Positions 1 through 7,809 of a stretch of DNA of 21,075 bases are shown here, piece after piece. Within the stretch, counting starts at the first letter, position 1. Every line of letters begins with the position of its first letter. Both the position numbers and the translations under genes were made by a program. Below the pieces are notes generated by a model. It ran no database searches, was not told the DNA's origin, and saw only the letters and a list, made by a program, of their open reading frames with translations. This stretch comes from Alistipes sp. (lineage in GTDB: Bacteria > Bacteroidota > Bacteroidia > Bacteroidales > Rikenellaceae): the NCBI GenBank assembly GCA_019422485.1, contig JAHZDG010000039.1:1-21075 (forward strand), in the 5' to 3' direction.

Positions 1-1058
1 CCCATCATCTGCGCATCGAACATCTGCTGGTATTCATCCGCATGAGCCGGATCGATCTTCTTGAGGGCCAGCAACTGCAAGGCATAGGTCCGAGCCTTGC
101 CCTTCATGGCATCCCGGAAAACGAACTGACGACCGCAGGAACCGGTCTCCATTTCGCCCCGCCATACAGCCCATGACATCCCTTCGAGAGCGTAATTGCG
201 CAGGATGGACAACTCCTGTTCGTTAAAGGCATAACGCGTTCCCAGGAACAGCTCGCCCATCTGGGTCAGGGATGACAGGTACGAAAGCCCATAGTTCCCG
301 AACTGCTGCTGACGACCGTGCTGATGGAAGCTCCAGTCGACCTGTACCCCTTCATCGTTTTCGATTTTGATAACGCTCTTCATCTCCCGGATCGCCTCGT
401 CGAACAGCGCCTCATCATTGGTCAACAGGGCCCGCACCATCACATTGCAGCAGAGCCATACCTTATTCTGACCCGTGATCTTAATCTTCGAATTGTTCAT
501 GTAGTCGATCAGGCCGGCAAACTGTTCTTCTGAAAGTTTGTCCTGCAACAACAACCCGAAATTACCCATATTGCGGGGACCTCCGATCTCGTTGGCCCAC
601 CAGTTGGTACTTTGCGGACGACGCTGCAACCAGAAATCGAGCCCTTTGAGAGCGGCCTGCAATACTTTTTCGTCCTGATAATAGGCCGAAGCCGGTGAAC
701 AGTAGGCCTTCGCCATGTTCAACATGCGGGTCTGGTGGGTGAACGGACGCCAGCTGCTGCGCAAGTGGCATTCATACTCGACATCCGACCATGAACCGTC
801 GGCCTGTTGGGTGGCCATCGTTGCCTGCACGGTACTATCCAATACGGCCGTCAGACGCTGCACATAAGCCACACTGTCGATAGGCTCATTTTTTTGAATC
901 TGAGTCAGTTTGTAAGCTTCATAAGCGGGACTGAGCAAGACATTCAGACTGCGATCCGTCATCGCCTTACGCACTTTCTGCATGTCGCGATTCGCGCACC
1001 CGCTCAAGACGATCGACACCGCGGCTACGACCGTCCACAAAGAGAGAAAACGTTTCAT
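1..1058 (-). CDS. Polysaccharide lyase family 8 lipoprotein (hyaluronate/chondroitin/xanthan lyase type), C-terminus outside window
   Basis: This gene encodes a secreted, lipid-anchored lyase of family PL8, which cleaves uronic-acid-containing polysaccharides by beta-elimination. Only the first 352 codons lie in the window; family members usually have about 700 residues, so roughly half is missing at the window edge. The signal peptide ends in a lipobox, LSGC, with the lipidated Cys at 21. The toroid-domain signature NWWANEIGGP starts at residue 152. Four residues match the catalytic tetrad of Pedobacter chondroitinase AC (Asn175, His225, Tyr234, Arg288, from memory): Asn198 in TGQN, His247 in QHG, Tyr256 in NYG and Arg310 in CGRQ. 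Their spacing, 49, 9 and 54 residues, is almost identical to the reference. The ATG at 1058 is the only start that gives a proper signal peptide. The gene is divergent from the GH78 rhamnosidase. Substrate cannot be decided: hyaluronan, chondroitin and xanthan lyases all fall in PL8. Confidence 0.88.
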   Translation of the reverse strand, partial: MKRFLSLWTVVAAVSIVLSGCANRDMQKVRKAMTDRSLNVLLSPAYEAYKLTQIQKNEPIDSVAYVQRLTAVLDSTVQATMATQQADGSWSDVEYECHLRSSWRPFTHQTRMLNMAKAYCSPASAYYQDEKVLQAALKGLDFWLQRRPQSTNWWANEIGGPRNMGNFGLLLQDKLSEEQFAGLIDYMNNSKIKITGQNKVWLCCNVMVRALLTNDEALFDEAIREMKSVIKIENDEGVQVDWSFHQHGRQQQFGNYGLSYLSSLTQMGELFLGTRYAFNEQELSILRNYALEGMSWAVWRGEMETGSCGRQFVFRDAMKGKARTYALQLLALKKIDPAHADEYQQMFDAQMM

Positions 1059-1107
1059 CGTTTCAGGTTAGGGTTAGATAAATGAATGATTTGAAAATAA
1101 TAAAAGA

Positions 1108-1115
1108 CAAAAATA
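1108..1115 (-). promoter_or_regulatory. Candidate -7 box of the PL8 lyase promoter
   Basis: Read on the minus strand this is TATTTTTG, a full match to the Bacteroidota -7 consensus TAnnTTTG. It leaves a 49-base stretch to the ATG of the lyase. No convincing -33 TTG element is seen at the usual 19-21 base distance, so the call rests on one short motif and its position. Confidence 0.35.
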
Positions 1116-1324
1116 GTGATTTATTGACAGTTTCCTACATTCAGGGCGCCGAAAAGCCGTTTCGTCGAGGTGCTTCGTACTCCGTCCCATCCCGGCATAA
1201 GACCCGGTTCCCGTACGTCACATCCGCCATGCTTACCCATGCCTCCCCCGTCAACCCGGTCGAGGCAGCCCCTTGCATATCCCTCCTGAAATAGCTACCT
1301 TACAGGTCCTAAAACTACTTCCCC

Positions 1325-4132
1325 ATGAAAAAACGATCCTCTTTCGGTTGGCTGTTCGGGCTGATCGCCGGATTTTTAACGGCCTGCGGAGGCCCCTCCG
1401 CCACGTTCAGTGTAGACGCCCTGCGTTGTGAACAAGATCCCGCCCCGCTGGGGATCGAAAATCCACAACCCCGATTCAGCTGGCAGATCTGCGCCCAATC
1501 ACGAGGCTTCACCCAAAGTGCTTACCGCATTCTGGTCGCCGACTCCCGCGAATCGCTCGATCAAGAAAGAGGGAACTGCTGGGACAGCGGCAAAATCCGC
1601 ACCGATGAACAATTATTAGTTGACTACCAGGGAAAACCGTTGCAGTCCGGCCGACGTTACTGGTGGAAAGTTCGCATATGGGACGCCCAAGGGAAAGCAT
1701 CGGATTGGAGTCAACCCGCCACTTTCGATATGGGGCTGCTTTCCGAAACCGATTGGGCCGGAGCCCAATGGATAGCCCTGGAAGCCGACCGACCCGAAGA
1801 GATCATCGTCCCCGGAATGGCCGACTACCGGAAAATCGAAGAGCGTTTCGGTGTCCACAAAACCGGCCTATATACCCTGCCGCAATTCCGCAAAACCTTC
1901 ACCCCGAAGAAACCGGTCTGGCGGGCCATGGCATATGTCTGCGGTTTGGGACAGTTCGAGATGACGGTCAACGGCACCAAAACCGGTGACCAGTTCCTCG
2001 ATCCGGCCTGGACCCGCTACGACCGGACCGCCCAATACGTTCCCTTCGAGATCACCGATCAACTGCAAGCCGGTGAAAATGTGATCGGCATCCGCCTGGG
2101 CAACGGCTTTTTCAATGTGCCTCGGGACCGTTATTTCAAATTGCTGACTTCGTACGGTGCCCCGAAACTGATCGCCAAAATTGCCCTCGAATACGAGGAC
2201 GGCAGTCAGGAGTGCTTTGTATCCGACACGACCTGGAAAGTGGCACCCAGTGCTACCACTTTCTCGAGCATCTTCAGCGGGGAGGACTACGACGCCTCTG
2301 CGGAAGAGCCGAACTGGGAGAGTCCCGGTTTCGATGACCGCAACTGGAAAGCCGCCCTACTCACCTCATTCACCCCTCAACTCCACGCCCAAAGTTCTAC
2401 GCCGCTCAAAATCACCGATCGCATCCCCGCCGTCCGTATTTTCCGGAACCGCGCCGGAAACTGGATCTATGACCTGGGCCAAAACGCTTCGGGCATCGTA
2501 CATATCCGCCTGACCGCCCAGAGTCGGCAATCTGTCAAGCTGATCCCCGCCGAGCTGCTTAACGACGACGAAACCGCCAACCAAAAAGCGTCCGGAGCTC
2601 CGTTCTACTACACCTACACCACCCGAGGGGATGGGCAGTCGGAGAATTGGCAACCTCGTTTCACCTATTACGGTTTTCGTTATGTGGAGGTGATCGGCGC
2701 CGTTCCTGCCGGAGAACCCAACCCCAAGGGACTGCCCGAAATCACCGAAATCATCGGCCTGCATACCCGCAATTCTGCCGACGAAACCGGCACTTTCAGT
2801 TGTTCCAACCCACTGTTCAACCGCATCCACAGCCTGATCGACTGGTCGATCCGCAGCAACCTCTCCCATGTGCTGACCGACTGCCCTCATCGCGAAAAAT
2901 TGGGCTGGCTGGAAGTGGCGTACCTGATGGGGCCCTCGATTCAGTTCCGCTACGACATCGCCCGACTTTACGCCAAAAAAGTCGACGACATGCATACGGC
3001 CCAATATGAAAACGGCATGATTCCGACGATCGCCCCCCATTATGTGATCTTCTCGGGCGGATTTCTCGATACCCCCGAATGGGGCAGCGCCTACATCGCC
3101 ATTCCCTGGTCTCTCTACCGCTGGTACGGCGATCTCCGTCCTCTGGAGACCAATTACGACGACATGGCCCGCTATATCGCCTATCTGGGCAGTCAGGCCG
3201 AAAACCATATCATTTCCTACGGTCTGGGCGATTGGTACGACATCGGCCCGGGCTTTCCCGGACGTTCCCAGCTGACCACCAACGGAGTCACCGCTACCGC
3301 CACCTATTACCACAACGTCAAGATCATGGAGCAGACCGCCCGCCTGCTCAACAAACCGGCCGATGCCGACCGCTATGCTTCCCTGGCCGACTCGATCCGA
3401 CAAGCCTACAACAACCGCTTCTTCCATCCGACCCTCGGTTATTACGACCGCAACAGTCAAACGGCCAACGCCATTTCACTGGTCATGGGCTTGGTTCCGA
3501 GCGAACATGTTGCAGCCGTCCGGCAACACCTCGTCGACGACATCCGAGGTCGGGGCAATGCCCTGACAGCCGGGGATATCGGCTACCGCTACGTATTGCG
3601 GGCCCTGGAAGAGGGCAATGCCTCGGACGTGATCTACGACATGAACAGTCGTTACGACGTTCCGGGTTACGGTTATCAACTGGCTCACGGAGCCACCTGT
3701 CTGACCGAGTCGTGGCAAGCCTATCGCGAGGTGTCGAATAACCACTGTATGCTGGGACATCTGATGGAGTGGCTCTACAGCGGACTGGCCGGCATTTCGC
3801 AAAGCCCGACCTCGATCGCCTACAAAGAGGTCGTCATCAAGCCCCAGGTTGTCGGTGACATCTATGAGGTTCGCGGCTCTTTCCGCTCCCCTTACGGACG
3901 GATCCGCAGCGAATGGCACAAAAGCAGCGACCAATTCGTACAGGAAGCGGAAATTCCGGCCGGCTGTTCAGCTCTGGTCTATCTGCCGGCAGCCGATCCA
4001 ACCCGAATCACCGAAAGCGGCCTGCCGCTCTCGGAAGCAGCACAAGTTTCCCTGCAGGAGCAAACCCAGGACTATACCGTAGTACGGATCGGATCGGGGC
4101 AGTATCGGTTCGAAATACCTTTGGACGAATAA
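1325..4132 (+). CDS. GH78 alpha-L-rhamnosidase, lipoprotein
   Basis: This 935-residue protein hydrolyses terminal alpha-L-rhamnose from glycans and is predicted to be lipid-anchored. The signal peptide ends in LTAC with the Cys at 21. The N-terminal part carries the typical family opening (LRCEQDPAPLGIENPQPRFSW, shown shortened: LGIENPQPRFSW), followed by the jelly-roll carbohydrate-binding domains. The (alpha/alpha)6 catalytic domain begins near residue 480. Its signature DCPHREKLGW covers 519-528, so Asp519 and Glu524 correspond to the conserved acidic pair. Glu795 in CLTESW matches the conserved second catalytic Glu, and a small beta-domain follows. After the LGW motif the sequence runs LEVAYLMG rather than the common xGD. 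The gene is alone on its strand between the divergent PL8 lyase and the DUF3467 gene, about 260 bases from each. The family is clear; the exact rhamnosidic linkage is not. Confidence 0.95.
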   Translation: MKKRSSFGWLFGLIAGFLTACGGPSATFSVDALRCEQDPAPLGIENPQPRFSWQICAQSRGFTQSAYRILVADSRESLDQERGNCWDSGKIRTDEQLLVDYQGKPLQSGRRYWWKVRIWDAQGKASDWSQPATFDMGLLSETDWAGAQWIALEADRPEEIIVPGMADYRKIEERFGVHKTGLYTLPQFRKTFTPKKPVWRAMAYVCGLGQFEMTVNGTKTGDQFLDPAWTRYDRTAQYVPFEITDQLQAGENVIGIRLGNGFFNVPRDRYFKLLTSYGAPKLIAKIALEYEDGSQECFVSDTTWKVAPSATTFSSIFSGEDYDASAEEPNWESPGFDDRNWKAALLTSFTPQLHAQSSTPLKITDRIPAVRIFRNRAGNWIYDLGQNASGIVHIRLTAQSRQSVKLIPAELLNDDETANQKASGAPFYYTYTTRGDGQSENWQPRFTYYGFRYVEVIGAVPAGEPNPKGLPEITEIIGLHTRNSADETGTFSCSNPLFNRIHSLIDWSIRSNLSHVLTDCPHREKLGWLEVAYLMGPSIQFRYDIARLYAKKVDDMHTAQYENGMIPTIAPHYVIFSGGFLDTPEWGSAYIAIPWSLYRWYGDLRPLETNYDDMARYIAYLGSQAENHIISYGLGDWYDIGPGFPGRSQLTTNGVTATATYYHNVKIMEQTARLLNKPADADRYASLADSIRQAYNNRFFHPTLGYYDRNSQTANAISLVMGLVPSEHVAAVRQHLVDDIRGRGNALTAGDIGYRYVLRALEEGNASDVIYDMNSRYDVPGYGYQLAHGATCLTESWQAYREVSNNHCMLGHLMEWLYSGLAGISQSPTSIAYKEVVIKPQVVGDIYEVRGSFRSPYGRIRSEWHKSSDQFVQEAEIPAGCSALVYLPAADPTRITESGLPLSEAAQVSLQEQTQDYTVVRIGSGQYRFEIPLDE

Positions 4133-4391
4133 TCCCAAGCCGGTTGGTCAGGAACGGCTTTCCGCAGACAATTTTTCGGAACAGCCCCACCTATCCAAAC
4201 CGGCCAACAGGCATCCTCCCGTTCTCCCGAAAGGCGGTTGCGGTCCCGAAAGCGCCTCCACCTACGCTGGAGAGGGGCAGAATCCCCATTTTAGTACAAA
4301 ATTGTTGATAAAATCTCCATAAATAACGGTACATTTTTCCGGCAGACCCTGAAAAAAAACGTACTTTTAGGCGTTAAAACGTTCCCGAGTT

Positions 4392-4709
4392 ATGACGAAA
4401 GACGATTTCTCGCACGAAATGGACATCGAACTCGACCCGCAAATCGCTGACGGTGAATATGCTAACCTGGTCATCATCTCGCATTCTCCGTCCGAGTTCG
4501 TTTTGGATTTTGCCGGCATTTTGCCGGGTCTGCCCAAACCCAAAGTCAAAAGCCGAATCATTCTGGCACCTGAACACGCCAAACGCCTGCTGTTGACGCT
4601 GCAAGAAAATATTTCCAACTACGAAGCCGTCAACGGTCATATCAGCCTATCGCCCACCCCGGCCGAAGAAGCCAAAATGGCCATGAGCCTTCGTCCGGGC
4701 GAAGCTTGA
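4392..4709 (+). CDS. DUF3467 family protein
   Basis: A 105-residue cytoplasmic protein of the DUF3467 family, which is common in Bacteroidota and has no established function. The recognisable core runs from the ADGEYANLVIISHSPSEFVLDF stretch (about residues 19-40; key part EYANLVIISHSPSEFVLDF) through PGLPKPKVKSRIILAPEHAKRLL to NISNYEAVNG near residue 78-82. No signal peptide or membrane segment is seen. It has no partner on the same strand: the gene upstream is the GH78 enzyme 259 bases away, and a strong hairpin terminator follows 22 bases downstream. The sequence TACTTTTA at about 4361 is one base off the -7 consensus and may be its promoter. Function remains unknown. Confidence 0.85.
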   Translation: MTKDDFSHEMDIELDPQIADGEYANLVIISHSPSEFVLDFAGILPGLPKPKVKSRIILAPEHAKRLLLTLQENISNYEAVNGHISLSPTPAEEAKMAMSLRPGEA

Positions 4710-4731
4710 TCCGACGCTCGACAAACTATCA

Positions 4732-4770
4732 TAAAAGAGGGAATTTCCGTAACGGAAACTCCCTCTTTTA
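4732..4770. terminator. Bidirectional hairpin terminator between DUF3467 and GH127 genes
   Basis: Two 18-base arms (4732-4749 and 4753-4770) are complementary with a single mismatch and enclose the 3-base loop TAA. The outer ends are T-rich on both strands (CTCTTTTATGGTTTTATA on plus), so the structure can end both the DUF3467 transcript and the convergent glycosidase transcript. Confidence 0.9.
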
Positions 4771-4791
4771 TGGTTTTATAGGTGCAGGCTC

Positions 4792-6669
4792 TTAGCGGAT
4801 CTTCGGCAACCAAACCCGATAACGCCCTTCACGATTCCAGGTATTGCCGGCCGATGCAAAATCGCACAACCGAATCGATATCGGCTCGTCCCCTTCGTTG
4901 GCCGGATCATGACTCAGCAACTCCATGGGTACCGTAAAGGCCATCCACATCTTTTCCGGCTTGTCGCTCACCGGGAACAGTTCCACATAACCGTCCGTTG
5001 CCCGGATCCGGCACGCTTCATCCACGAAACCATCCCCGAAACGCCAATCACGAGCCAATACGATCGGGCCACGTTCGATAGCCTGATACCCATTCTGTTC
5101 CACCAAACGACCCCGCATATCGAACTGCAACGACACCTTGTCCCCCGACTTCCATCGACGTGCAATGGTGCGGTACATGCCGGGCTGCACATCGGCCAAG
5201 GCCTCCCCATTGACCGATACCCGTACAATCCGACTCCAGGCCGGAATCCGTAACGCCAGATTGAATTCCATCTCTTTCCGAGGATTGAGCACAATATCCA
5301 CCTGACCATCTTCCGGATAGGTCGTCTGCTGTTCCAACAGGATTTCGGTACCGTTCAACAGTGCCTTGCTGGATGAAGGACCGTATAAATTGACATACAA
5401 CGTATTGGTTCCCTGCGTAACCGCCACCTGAGGCAGCATAACAAAAGCACGAGGGCCATTGGCGCTGCAACAGTTCAGATGCATGCCGCACTGCGGTTTA
5501 TTCGCCTGTCGGATGCCTTCCAACGGGGTATACATGGCCATCTGAGCCGCATCTTCCTTGAGCGTAGCCAACAACGCATTGTATGCACTGCGTTCGATCT
5601 GATCGGCATACATCGAATTGTGCGTCACTTCCAACAAGTTGGCACACAACTTCATCCAACTCATCGTCACGCAGGTTTCCATCATGTGATAGAACGGTTC
5701 CGTCTGATGCTGACGGCCGTGGAAAAAGCATTCCGACGCCGTTGCCGACCCGGCGATATTGATCTCTTCGTCGATGATGTTGCGAACGGCAGCCTCAACC
5801 GCTTTCAAATAATTCGCCTCACCGGTGATCTTATACAGTTCGAGCAACCCGTCGTAGCACGACATCATCTCGTAGGCCTTCCGACCGTTTTCCCACACCC
5901 ACCAGGTGCCGTCATCCAAGGCCTGTTTCGGGAATCGATCCGCCACCGGAACCCCGTCCAGGGCTTTGGAGATCAACTGCGGCCCTTCGGGGGTTTCCCA
6001 TTCGGAGACGATATGTTTGGCAAAATCGAGGTAACGGGGATCCATCGTCCGCTGATAGAGATACACCATCGGTTCCAGAATCGAACTGGGCGGCATACCG
6101 CGATACAACCCGGCCAATACGATCCGTTTTTTCGCCGGGATCTGCGTCAAGACATAATCGCCCAAACGAACCGCCCCTTCCAGGATTTTCTTGTCACCGG
6201 TCAGATCGTAACAAGCCAGCAAACCCAGCAGCGTATACTTCTGTCCCCACACATCCCAATTCGTCAAGCGGGCTTCGGGGGCATAATTACCGATATAGCC
6301 GTCGGGTTGTTGAGTCGCCAGAATGGCTTCGACCCCCCGTTTGATTTTGGCCAGCAATTCCGGATCGCCGTTATAACGATAAGCGGCCACGGCCCCCAAG
6401 GTCCATTTCCCCCAGAATTCACTCTGCCACAACGATTTTTCCTGCTGACTGCGGAACGGAGCCACCAATGCCTCTTCATTCTCTCCGATGATTCTCAAAC
6501 GAATACAGGCATTGATCCGTTCGCCTAAATGACCGTCGATATGCGTCTGGGCGCGTGGCGGCAGCGGTTGCGGTTTGGCCGTCGTCTTACGGCCTTTCGG
6601 GGCGGCATCCAGCCCGACCGACCCCCATAAGCCGGCCAGCAACACCGCCATAAACAGATATTTTTTCAT
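4792..6669 (-). CDS. GH127-type beta-L-arabinofuranosidase (DUF1680 fold), secreted
   Basis: This 625-residue glycoside hydrolase belongs to the GH127/DUF1680 group, which removes beta-L-arabinofuranose and related sugars. A type I signal peptide covers about residues 1-23 (cleavage near DAA-PKG); there is no lipobox, so it is probably periplasmic. The (alpha/alpha)6 domain contains GTWWVWENG and SCYDGLLELY. The metal-binding and nucleophile set of Bifidobacterium HypBA1 (Glu338, Cys340, Cys417, Cys418, from memory) is matched by Glu331 and Cys333 in METCVT and Cys400-Cys401 in NCCSANG; the second Cys of the pair would be the nucleophile. The C-terminal beta-domain includes ALRIPAWSRIVRVSVNGE. 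It lies 47 bases after ruvB on the same strand and converges on DUF3467. Other DUF1680-fold families (such as GH146) remain possible from sequence alone. Confidence 0.9.
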   Translation of the reverse strand: MKKYLFMAVLLAGLWGSVGLDAAPKGRKTTAKPQPLPPRAQTHIDGHLGERINACIRLRIIGENEEALVAPFRSQQEKSLWQSEFWGKWTLGAVAAYRYNGDPELLAKIKRGVEAILATQQPDGYIGNYAPEARLTNWDVWGQKYTLLGLLACYDLTGDKKILEGAVRLGDYVLTQIPAKKRIVLAGLYRGMPPSSILEPMVYLYQRTMDPRYLDFAKHIVSEWETPEGPQLISKALDGVPVADRFPKQALDDGTWWVWENGRKAYEMMSCYDGLLELYKITGEANYLKAVEAAVRNIIDEEINIAGSATASECFFHGRQHQTEPFYHMMETCVTMSWMKLCANLLEVTHNSMYADQIERSAYNALLATLKEDAAQMAMYTPLEGIRQANKPQCGMHLNCCSANGPRAFVMLPQVAVTQGTNTLYVNLYGPSSSKALLNGTEILLEQQTTYPEDGQVDIVLNPRKEMEFNLALRIPAWSRIVRVSVNGEALADVQPGMYRTIARRWKSGDKVSLQFDMRGRLVEQNGYQAIERGPIVLARDWRFGDGFVDEACRIRATDGYVELFPVSDKPEKMWMAFTVPMELLSHDPANEGDEPISIRLCDFASAGNTWNREGRYRVWLPKIR

Positions 6670-6716
6670 AAATGATTTTCATCTGGTTTCTAAAAACCGG
6701 CCTCTTCTGAAGCCGA

Positions 6717-7724
6717 TTAAAACAGCGTATTCTGTTGATCGGGGCGCAAAACCCCCAAATGAGCATAAGCCATTTCCGTGGCCTCTCTGCCTCGCGGCGT
6801 CCGCTTGAGAAAGCCTTCCTTGATCAGGAACGGTTCATACACCTCTTCGATCGTCCCGGCATCCTCACTCACCGCCGTAGCAATGGTTCCCAAGCCGACC
6901 GGTCCTCCGCCAAACTTATGAATAATCGTCCCGAGGATCTTGTTGTCCATCTGGTCGAGCCCCCGGCTGTCGATGTTCAAGGCATTCAAGGCATAGCGGG
7001 TAATGGCCAAATCGATATGTCCGCCTCACTTGACCATGGCGAAATCGCGCACCCGACTCAACAGGGCGTTCGCGATACGAGGCGTTCCCCGACTCCGCAT
7101 GGCGATCTCCAAAGCCGCCTGATCGTCGATCGGAATATCCAGAATGGAGGCCGATCGACGCACAATCCGACTCAGCACCTGGCTGTCGTAATACTCCAGA
7201 TGGCACTGAATCCCGAAGCGTGCCCGCAACGGACTGGTCAACAAACCGCTACGTGTCGTAGCTCCGATCAGCGTAAAGGGGTTCAGTTCGATCTGGATCG
7301 ACCGGGCGCTGGGGCCCTTGTCAAGCATGATATCGATCTTATAGTCCTCCATGGCCGAATAGAGATACTCCTCGACCACAGGACTCAAACGGTGGATTTC
7401 GTCAATAAAAAGGATATCGCCGCTCTCGAGGTTAGTCAACAGCCCCGCCAAATCGCCCGGTTTGTCCAACACCGGGCCCGAAGTCATCTTGAGCGACGCC
7501 CCCATCTCGTGACTGATGATATTGGCCAGGGTGGTCTTCCCCAGGCCCGGAGGTCCGTGCAACAGGACATGGTCCAGAGCCTCCTCGCGCATCAGCGCCG
7601 CCTGGATAAAGACCTTCAGGTTATCGACGATCTTGTCCTGCCCGCTAAAAGAAGAGAGTTCCTGGGGTCGGATTCGGTTCTCGAACTCCAGGTCGGTCTC
7701 GATATTTCGAATGTTGTTTGCCAT
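6717..7724 (-). pseudogene. ruvB: ruvB, Holliday junction branch migration ATPase, interrupted by an in-frame TGA
   Basis: The frame encodes the AAA+ motor RuvB, which drives branch migration with RuvA at Holliday junctions. From the ATG at 7724 it is 335 codons, the normal family length, but codon 233 (7026-7028) is TGA. Before it are Walker A GPPGLGKTT (57-65), Walker B DEIHRL (108-113), the sensor ATTR (155-158) and the PLRARFG arginine-finger region (165-171). After it, in the same frame, comes the winged-helix domain with GGGPVGLGTIATA, EDAGTIEEVYEPFLI and RTPRGRE. There is no shift in frame. The flanks read AMVK-stop-GGHIDLAI, where family members have a Gly-rich linker, so a GGA-to-TGA change is the simplest explanation. 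The upstream in-frame extension to 7775 is non-conserved and rejected as start. If real, the product lacks about 102 residues including the DNA-binding wing. A sequencing error is an equally fair explanation. Confidence 0.85.
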
Positions 7725-7732
7725 ATTGCCTA

Positions 7733-7740
7733 CAAAGATA
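7733..7740 (-). promoter_or_regulatory. Candidate -7 box directly upstream of ruvB
   Basis: Minus-strand TATCTTTG matches the consensus TAnnTTTG exactly and ends only 8 bases before the ruvB ATG. No -33 element is evident. If used, the transcript would start at or next to the start codon. Chance occurrence cannot be excluded. Confidence 0.3.
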
Positions 7741-7809
7741 AAAAGATTGGACGAGGATCGCCCGGAGGCCTGCAAAATTTTCCGGTCTCGCCCGCCGGAT
7801 CACCGAGAA

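Noticed and set aside
2366..3460. A 364-codon open frame antisense to the GH78 gene
   Set aside because: Composition is that of a shadow frame (repeated Val, Gly and Asp) and it lies entirely inside the well-supported rhamnosidase.
4137..4160. AAGCCG/CGGCTT hairpin after the GH78 gene as a terminator
   Set aside because: The stem is only six bases with a 12-base loop and no immediate T-tract, which is too weak to annotate.
7026..7028. Selenocysteine or TGA-to-glycine recoding at the ruvB stop
   Set aside because: The position is a glycine linker with no catalytic Cys, no obvious downstream hairpin was seen, and other genes in the window end in TGA, so the code is standard.
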